Of a stretch of DNA of 64,000 nucleotides, positions 57,940 through 64,000 are shown piece by piece. A model generated the notes under the pieces. It searched no databases, had not been told where the DNA came from, and worked only from the letters and a program-made list of their open reading frames with translations. Source of the stretch: Monodelphis domestica (lineage: Eukaryota > Chordata > Mammalia > Didelphimorphia > Didelphidae); contig NC_077227.1 of assembly GCF_027887165.1 (NCBI RefSeq), positions 85,210,102-85,274,101 on the forward strand. Reading direction: 5' to 3'. The position numbers were made by a program, and so were the translations under genes. Positions within the stretch are counted from its first letter, which is position 1, and the number at the start of each line of letters is the position of its first letter.

Positions 57940-58135
57940 TAAGGACATTGTAGAAGGAACAGAGAATTTGGAATCAGAAAAATCTGAATTCTAAATCTGG
58001 CTATGTTACTTTACCGCCTGTAGAAACCTGGGCCAGTCACCTTTCTAAGTTTCAATTGCTTTTTTGATGAAAGCAGGGCATTGATTAGAACTTCATGATG
58101 CTCCCTTCTAGTCCCATATAATAGGATCCTATAGA
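57940..58135 (+). mobile_element. MIR3-like SINE
   Basis: Sense copy (gaatttggaatcagaaaaat, cctgggccagtcacctttct, atgctcccttctagtccca). Diverged. Confidence 0.65.
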
Positions 58136-58185
58136 TGAAAACATAATCAAACACAGTGAGACTCCGTTAAGGTCATTCTGTGATA

Positions 58186-58242
58186 GTTGATGTAAATGCT
58201 CAATCAGATGTTATAGAAAAGAAAATGGTCACACTTTTAGCA
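58186..58242 (+). repeat. Short repeat, copy 1 (partner at 59705)
   Basis: Shares tgtaaat..t.aatcagatgttat..a.a.gaaaatgg.cacacttttag-type sequence with 59705-59760, with about 80% identity by eye. The origin is unknown. Confidence 0.45.
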
Positions 58243-58666
58243 TTTGATTAAATCAGAGACTTTTGGCCTCCATGAAGTACCTGAACAAAAATGATTTTAA
58301 AGCAGCTTCTTTTCAATCCTTTTATTTTATTTTATTTTATTTTTCAAGGAGATATTAAACCTACTGGAAAGAAAAACTAGTTTTAGGTACATTTAAAGTA
58401 TGCTTGCTGGCTGCTTTTCTAGAATGGTTTTGGGCACTAGAAAAATCTTCCTCTGTCACTTATTCAGATTTTCCTTCTTTACTGTTGTAACCCAGGGTTC
58501 AAGTCTGGATCATTTGCATAGGACTCTACTAATTCGTGGAAAGGATGATGGCTCCCCATTTCCTGCATGGGGGGTAGAGTTGGTCAAAGAACTTGCAGAG
58601 GGGAGATAGCTTCTTTCTTCTTTCTTTTGTAATCTTATTCTTTATGCCTTTAAAAACATTCTTATA
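58243..58666. other. No gene; (TTTTA)n run
   Basis: (TTTTA)n lies at 58318-58345. The frame at 58400-58609 has no recognised domain. Confidence 0.4.
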
Positions 58667-58862
58667 AGGTAGTTAAATATCTCAGTGGAGAGAGAAACAC
58701 GCCTGTAGAGGAGAGGTCCTGGGTTCAAATATAACCTCTGACACTTACTAGCTGTATGACCCTGGGAAAGTTACTTAACCCCAGTTGCCTAGTCATTTCT
58801 GCACTTCTTCCTTGAAACTGATACTTAGTGACCCTTCTAAGATAGAAGGTAAGGGTTAAAAA
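58667..58862 (+). mobile_element. CORE-SINE, tail type C (WSINE1-like)
   Basis: Sense copy with a diverged head, CORE (agctgtatgaccctgggaaa) and tail (agttgcctagtcatttctgc, ctaagatagaaggtaagggt). Confidence 0.85.
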
Positions 58863-58969
58863 TATTCTTACATGGAGTCCATAGGCTTCATCATATTGGT
58901 CCAGGTTCCCCTTATAACCATATGATGAATGCTCAGGTTTAGAGTACAATGAGATACTTGTAGATCATA

Positions 58970-59413
58970 GTAGTAGTAGTCCCTCGGTAACCAAGGATGA
59001 CAATTGTCTTGGTGCATTTTTGTGCACAAAGACACTTGTGCATGAAGATTTAAGTGGAAAAGTCGGTGCACAGAGACAGTCCCACTCTCTCGGCGTTGGA
59101 AGCCTGGGCCCAGTGGCACGAAAGGTGCCACCTGGAGACTTCCTCAGTTGCTTTGGATGGCCGTGTTGTCCTTTGTGCTCCAACACACCCTGAGCACTCC
59201 ACAGTGCTTTGCTGCGTTGCCATCTCAGCTGTTGAACCTTCTTGTTGGTTTCTTCCGCCTGTTCCGTCGAAACAGTCTTCACATGCTGGGTGAGCAAAGC
59301 CCTGGTTCACCAGGGGTCGACGACGACCTGATGGCTACCCTCACAAGGTTTGGCCGGCCTGTCGAAGCCGTTGCCTGGGGTGTGGCTGCTGCCACATGCT
59401 AGCAGCTACTGGG
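58970..59413. other. GC-rich, CpG-bearing block of unknown origin
   Basis: A 444 bp GC-rich segment sits abruptly in AT-rich DNA and has many CpG dinucleotides (for example near 59088, 59253-59270, 59317-59330 and 59350-59370). An identical 8 bp repeat, agatcata, lies at 58962-58969 and 59414-59421, as for an insertion. Weak end similarity (tagtagtagtcc against minus-strand cccagtagctgc) could hint at a hAT-like element, but it is not convincing. Overlapping frames on both strands (up to 110 aa at 58965-59297 minus) carry no domain that I recognise. I suspect a multi-copy marsupial repeat but cannot prove it. Confidence 0.5.
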
Positions 59414-59436
59414 AGATCATAATATGTAATCAAAAT

Positions 59437-60010
59437 GACTTTACTTCCATTACTAGGCATATACCCCAGGGAGGTCATTGATAAGAAGAAAACCCCATAG
59501 ACATAAAAATATGTAGCAGCACCTTTTGTAGTAGCAAATTACTGGAAACAAAGAAGTAAATGCTTATCATTTGGGGAATGGCTAAATATATTGTAGTATA
59601 AAATTATAATAGAATGTTACAAATGAGAGACGTGATGAATACAGAGAAGCATGGAACGACTTACATGAACTGATAGAGTAAAGGAAGAAAAACCAAAAAA
59701 TAGTCAATGTAAATATTTAATCAGATGTTATGAATAGGAAAATGGACACAGTTTTAGCCATAGAAGGAACAAAATGAGTCTGAGTACAGATTGAAACCAT
59801 TTTCCATTTTATTTCATACATGGATTTTTTTCCTAAGTAAAATGTATCTTGTTTCACAACATGACTAATGGGGAAATATGTTTTATATGGCAATACATCT
59901 AAAGTTTACATCATATTACTGGCTTCTTGGGGAGAGGGGAGGAGTGGAAGGGAAGGGGGAACATGGGACAGATTTTTGTATACAGCTAATTTAAGGATTT
60001 GTTTCTCAAA
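59437..60010 (+). mobile_element. LINE-1 ORF2-end and 3' UTR fragment
   Basis: Sense L1 (attactaggcatatacccca, tagcaaattactggaaacaa, cttatcatttggggaatggc, catgactaatggggaaatat). It is strongly diverged. The section at 59700-59830 does not fit the usual L1 order. Confidence 0.7.
59705..59760 (+). repeat. Short repeat, copy 2 (partner at 58186)
   Basis: Partner of 58186-58242, 1.5 kb downstream in the same orientation. Confidence 0.45.
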
Positions 60011-60844
60011 TATGATAAACATGTTTTTATAATTTATTACATATTTATAACAAATCACATGTATCATCATTTTTACATATTATATATAAATAAATGGTAA
60101 CTAAGAGTATGCAAAATAACTTTAACAATGAAAATAGAAAGTCACAAAATGATCAAAAATCAATGTTACAAAATTATAAAGAATAAGTAAGATCGTAAAG
60201 GAGAAGATAACATCATCCCACTCTCCTTTGTTCAAGTGAGAGGCTCATGGGTAAGAAATATTGTATACTTTTTTGTATTAAAAATATATCGATTAGTTAT
60301 ACTGTTTGTTTTCTCTTCCTTTTTTTGCTATAAGGTAGAAAGAATGAGTGGTCATGGGGAGAAATTTTGGTGATATCAATAGAAATTTATTTTAAAAATA
60401 ATTGAAGAAATGAAGGGGGAAGGGAAACTACCTTCTGGGGATAAGAACCAGTGAGCAAAGGCTAAAGAGATGACATAATGTAGAACATTCAGTCAACAAA
60501 AAGCTAGTCAGTTTTGTTCCAACAAAGTGTACACAGAGGGGGGAAACTAGGAGAAAAGCCTGGAAAAGTAAGCAAAATTTTAAAATGATGTTACTACTAT
60601 CAAAGAATACAATTATCTAGGTCAAAATAGTAGGTTAAAAAGCTACTCCTTTCTGTGTCTCCATCCTCACAAAGTAGCTGGAATTCTGCTAAAACCCACT
60701 GAAAAGATGAAGTTTTTATGTGCCAAGAAGCTAAATGCCCTTCTCACCCCATTATAGACCATCCCACCCTACCTATATCTATAGCAGGTTCTGCTCCTAC
60801 TATATCCACTATATTTATATGGAGAGTTTAAGTGATTGCTTTCT
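60011..60844. other. No recognised feature
   Basis: About 830 bp of AT-rich sequence. I see no repeat or exon. Confidence 0.45.
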
Positions 60845-61065
60845 CATAATAATGACTGACATTTATAGAACACTGTTTGGCAAAGCATCAGTATGCGATC
60901 TTATGTGAGTTTTACAATATCTAGGTATGATGGGTGTTATTCCTATCCCCAGACCAGGAGGCTATTTGGTTCACAAATGATCACACAGTTAATAAGGATA
61001 AGAGGCGGTATTTGAATCCAGGACTTCCCCATTCCAGGACCTGCTCTCTAGTCACCATGGTAGGT
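60845..61065 (-). mobile_element. MIR-family SINE
   Basis: Reverse copy (ataatgactgacatttatag, gttattcctatccccagacc, atgatcacacagttaataag, ggtatttgaatccaggactt). Confidence 0.75.
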
Positions 61066-61734
61066 TATCACATGGAAGGAGGCAGTTCTGTCTTATTTCT
61101 CTTTGTATGTATTTCTCCCTGGCCCTAACATACTATTCCACACATGGTTTTTCTCAGTATGTGTTCCTCGAATTGGATTGAATTTCTGGCTTGGTGTGCT
61201 GGGACTAAAATGCCAACCTCATGCTGCTGATGGCACTTGTGGGGAAGCTCCTCTCTGACGCTGTTGAGAATTAAAGTTCTCATTTCATTAAAGGTGCAGA
61301 AACAGCTCTGCTCTGATGGACCAAGATTTGTTTGGCTCCAAACAATTTAAAGCAGAAAGCAATTTTTATTTAATTGTCTGAATTAGAACTGATTGACAAA
61401 GGGATCAATTACATGTAAGATGCAAGGCCCATGCCAGGTGGCAAGGATGGGAGGAGGACTCCTCATGAAGATAAAAGATAAAGAATGAGACAGATTAGAC
61501 TGAGAAAAACCTCTCTAATAGAAGAACCAACAATTACAGGGTTTTTACAGATACTGACGGCAACACAGTGTTGAGTGAATTTTATTTCTTTTTTAAAAAT
61601 TTCTGTTGCATAAGAAGGAACAGGCTGAGAACAGAGGCTAACTGGTATCTTTTCTTTTGTCAAGGAAATGGAAGTGACAGCCGGTCCCCAACTCCCCTGG
61701 ATAACAAAAGACAGGGAAGTCCAAAGGGAGACAG
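61066..61734. other. No recognised feature
   Basis: About 670 bp without a recognised repeat. Overlapping frames at 61463-61759 have no domain. Confidence 0.45.
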
Positions 61735-61917
61735 TGTGGCATTATGGAAAGGATGCTAGATTTATCATGATAGGACCTGAGTTCAAATTCTATCCCTACT
61801 CTTCTTTTGTGATCTTGAGTGAGTCATTTAAATTCTCTAGGTCTCAGTTTCTTCATCTGAAAAAGTAGAGATTTGGACTACCTGATCTCTAAGATACCTT
61901 GTGATTCTAAACCTTTA
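61735..61917 (+). mobile_element. MIR3-like SINE, left arm of inverted pair
   Basis: Sense copy with head (gtggcattatggaaaggatg), CORE (ctcagtttcttcatctgaaa) and L3-type tail (gatttggactacctgatctc, taagataccttgtgattcta). Confidence 0.85.
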
Positions 61918-62095
61918 AAGGTAGAATCCTGGGATTTAGAACTGAAAATGAAATTAGACTATCCTCTCTCATTTTATAAATGAGAAAAAGGAGACTAAGA
62001 AGACTTGAGACTTGCTCAAGGTCACCAAGGCGTGAAGCAGGAACTAATGTCCAGATTTTTTGATCCAAAAAAAAGTACTTTCCGCACAACATTAA
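61918..62095 (-). mobile_element. MIR3-like SINE, right arm of inverted pair
   Basis: Reverse copy starting in the L3-type tail (gtagaatcctgggatttaga) and running to the CORE/head (ttgctcaaggtcaccaagg, gcaggaactaatgtccaga). It abuts the sense copy. Confidence 0.8.
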
Positions 62096-62149
62096 GACAG
62101 GCCATGAAATTATAAGGACATTAATAATTAGAAGGAGCTAGGAGTTACA

Positions 62150-62345
62150 AGTCAGGGTCACTAGATAGAAAGCTGGGCCTGGAGTCAGGAAGATGAGAAC
62201 TCAAATCTGGCCTTCTTATACAGCAGAAATTTAAGTACATGTAAATACTAGCTATGTGATTCTGACTTTATGGCATTAGTGTCCTCATTTGAAGGTACAG
62301 GACACCCTAAGGACCCCTAAAACATTCCTGAAGATTTTGTCTTTG
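62150..62345 (+). mobile_element. MIR-family SINE
   Basis: Sense copy with head (agaaagctgggcctggagtc) and a disturbed CORE (actagctatgtgattctgac). Confidence 0.65.
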
Positions 62346-62553
62346 CATAATGGATAGACAGCTGGACCTGGAATTGGGGAGATCAGAGTTCACATTTGGC
62401 CTCAAACATTTAACTAGCTCTGTGACCCAGGGCAAGGAGATAATAATACTTCTGAAGTCCTAGGCTTGTAGTGAGGATTAAATGGAATGTTTGCAAATGT
62501 ATCTGCAAATATTAAAGCACTATGTAAATGCTATTTATTATTATTATTATTAT
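62346..62553 (+). mobile_element. MIR (L2-tailed CORE-SINE)
   Basis: Sense copy with head (ggatagacagctggacctgg), CORE (ctagctctgtgacccagggc) and tail (tgtagtgaggattaaatgga). It ends in (TTA)n at 62535-62553. Confidence 0.85.
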
Positions 62554-63307
62554 CAAGCTCATGAACATTGTTCCTCTTCTTCCTCCCACTTACCAAAGAG
62601 AAAAATAGATTTTATTAAACATCTTTTCCAATTGACCCCTGCTCCCCTCTTCTAAAAATTCCGCTATTCCCTTCTTGATTCTTTATCAGCTTTTCTCTCT
62701 TTTGCTTTAGCCTCTGAAGAAGAGGTTTCAAGTAAAATGTTTCTATTTGTAGTCTTGAGTCCAACCTCTCATCAACTCCAGCAATTTGGCTTCTTGATAA
62801 TTTCTTCTCTCACATGTTACCCTCTCCTACTAGTGTCCTTCTTTGTCACCTAAAAACATTCCCTGGTCTCTTCTATATTCAGAACCCTTCATTTGGCTCT
62901 TCCTTTTGCTCAGGCTATTTATTGCCCAATGTTTCTTTTTTTCTGTTTTCTTACTTTCCTTTTCTTACTTTCTATTCTAAATCTAATTTCTGAATCCATG
63001 CCCCACTGAAATTTCCTGTCCAAGGATAACAACCATATCTTCACTGCTAGATCCAATAGTCTTTTTTCAATTTTTATTTGACCTCTCTGCATTTTTTGAC
63101 AGTGCAGACCATTCTTTTTCTCCTATATTTTTTCCCCTCTTTGGCTGGTATGACATTTGGTCTGACTTGGTTTTCCTCTTTTATGTCTCCTTTCTCCTTT
63201 TCGAACATCTTTTCTGGTGTATAAGATATCTCCTCAACCCACCCTACACAAATACTGCTTCTTTCGAGTTTCTCCCCTGACTTTGTCTTTAGTCCTTTTC
63301 TCTTTGC

Positions 63308-63525
63308 ATAATTGATAGAAAGCTGGACCTGGAATAGGGAAGATCAGGGTTCAAATTTTGCTGAAGAAACTTTACTAGTTGTATGACTCTGGGTAAGTCA
63401 CTTAACCTCTGTTTGCTTCAGTTTCTTCATCTGTGAAATGTCTTTGAAGGCAGGGAATGATACTTCCCTTGTATTTCTAGAACTTACTAAATAGACTGAC
63501 ACATTATAAGCACTTGTGTTACCTT
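63308..63525 (+). mobile_element. MIR nested in L2
   Basis: Sense copy (agaaagctggacctggaata, ttgtatgactctgggtaagt, cagtttcttcatctgtgaaa). Confidence 0.8.
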
Positions 63526-63640
63526 AGATCAATCACATATCCTTTCTGGGTTTGTTTTATAATCTGTAAAACAAGGAAGTTGGCCTAAAGGACCTTTAAG
63601 GTCTAAGGACCTTTCCAGATTCTCTCATCCTAAAGGCCAA
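63526..63640 (+). mobile_element. MIR3-like SINE fragment nested in L2
   Basis: Sense CORE end and L3-type tail (aatctgtaaaacaaggaagt, tggcctaaaggacctttaag). Confidence 0.7.
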
Positions 63641-64000
63641 TCCCAAATCACTAGCTTTTTGTTTTAGGTCTCTTTCTGGGCATCCCATCATCTCAAATTT
63701 AGCAGGTTCAAAATGGAAATCATCACCAAAGTCCACCTTTCATTCAAAGTTCTTTAATTCTATGCAGGAAACTGCTAAACTTTGGTCCACCAGGTTTGAA
63801 ACTTCAAAAACATCATTGTATCCTCTCTCTTCCTCTTTTCCTGTGTCTCATCACTTGCCAAGCTCTCATCTTTTTTCTCTGAGATAAAATAGGTAAATTT
63901 TAGGTATTATTTACATGATCATTTATGCTCCTTCATTTCTTCATGACCTCATGTGAATTACTGTGATGAATTTCTGATTGGTCTGCTTTCTTCCAGTCTC

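Larger units (their letters stand above)
62600..64000 (+). mobile_element. L2 LINE ORF2 remnant, runs off the window
   Basis: Sense L2. The reverse transcriptase block reads DLSAFFDSADH near 63078-63113 (family pattern DLSAAFDTVDH). Further on, gcatcccatcatctcaaatt and aaaatggaaatcatcacc match the segment after the RT. The window ends at tctgattggtctgctttctt. A MIR (63308-63525) and a MIR3 piece (63526-63640) interrupt it. It is an old copy with frameshifts, and the start is approximate. Confidence 0.8.

Noticed and set aside
58965-59297. Overlapping frames on both strands of the GC-rich block
   Set aside because: Long frames on both strands are expected when GC content rises and stop codons thin out. 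No domain, splice or start context supports any of them.

Overview
This 64 kb window looks like intergenic or intronic DNA from a marsupial nuclear genome. It is AT-rich and packed with interspersed repeats. The diagnosis rests on the repeat mix. There are many tRNA-headed CORE-SINEs, including copies with a BovB/RTE-type 3' tail (MAR1-like) and copies with a second marsupial-type tail (called tail C here, probably WSINE1-like). With them are LINE-1 copies of marsupial type, an RTE/BovB LINE, and a heavy load of old L2, MIR and MIR3. The species cannot be named from sequence alone. No host protein-coding exon, tRNA, rRNA, snRNA gene or CRISPR array could be supported. The longest open frames are LINE remnants, microsatellite translations or antisense shadows.

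Layout: 1-7.4 kb holds scattered SINEs, a 550 bp Tigger-like DNA transposon with TA duplication (4045-4594), and an L2 tail split by a SINE. 7.4-10.3 kb holds an antisense L1, a solo LTR that split a SINE (9046-9591), and an L2 piece. 10.6-14.3 kb holds an antisense RTE/BovB fragment and a 2.3 kb 5'-truncated L1. 15-21.3 kb holds SINEs, an antisense L1 and two LTR-like blocks. 21.9-23.6 kb is repeat-poor. 23.7-25.8 kb is a three-level nest (L2 split by MIR, MIR split by L1). 26-34 kb holds SINEs, MIRs and simple repeats. 34.2-37.7 kb is a LINE-1 relative that carries ORF1 but almost no ORF2 (HAL1-like), with two SINEs inside it. 38.5-43.8 kb is again repeat-poor. 44-50 kb holds SINEs, L1 and L2. 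A 520 bp hAT element lies at 50.5-51.0 kb, followed by an L2 split by L1. 52.7-60 kb holds L1 and L2 copies and a GC-rich 444 bp block of unknown origin flanked by an 8 bp direct repeat (58970-59413). 60.8-64 kb holds MIR/MIR3 copies and an L2 reverse-transcriptase remnant that runs off the end.

There are no genes here to work together. What the window does offer is a stratified record of insertions: L2, MIR and MIR3 are oldest, RTE/MAR1 and tail-C SINEs intermediate, and L1 tails and the solo LTR younger. Five different 3' tails occur on one kind of SINE head. No undescribed biological system could be demonstrated. The best candidates for follow-up are the GC-rich block near 59 kb, the inverted MIR pairs, the paired segments at 46.7/48.6 kb and the repeat-poor islands.
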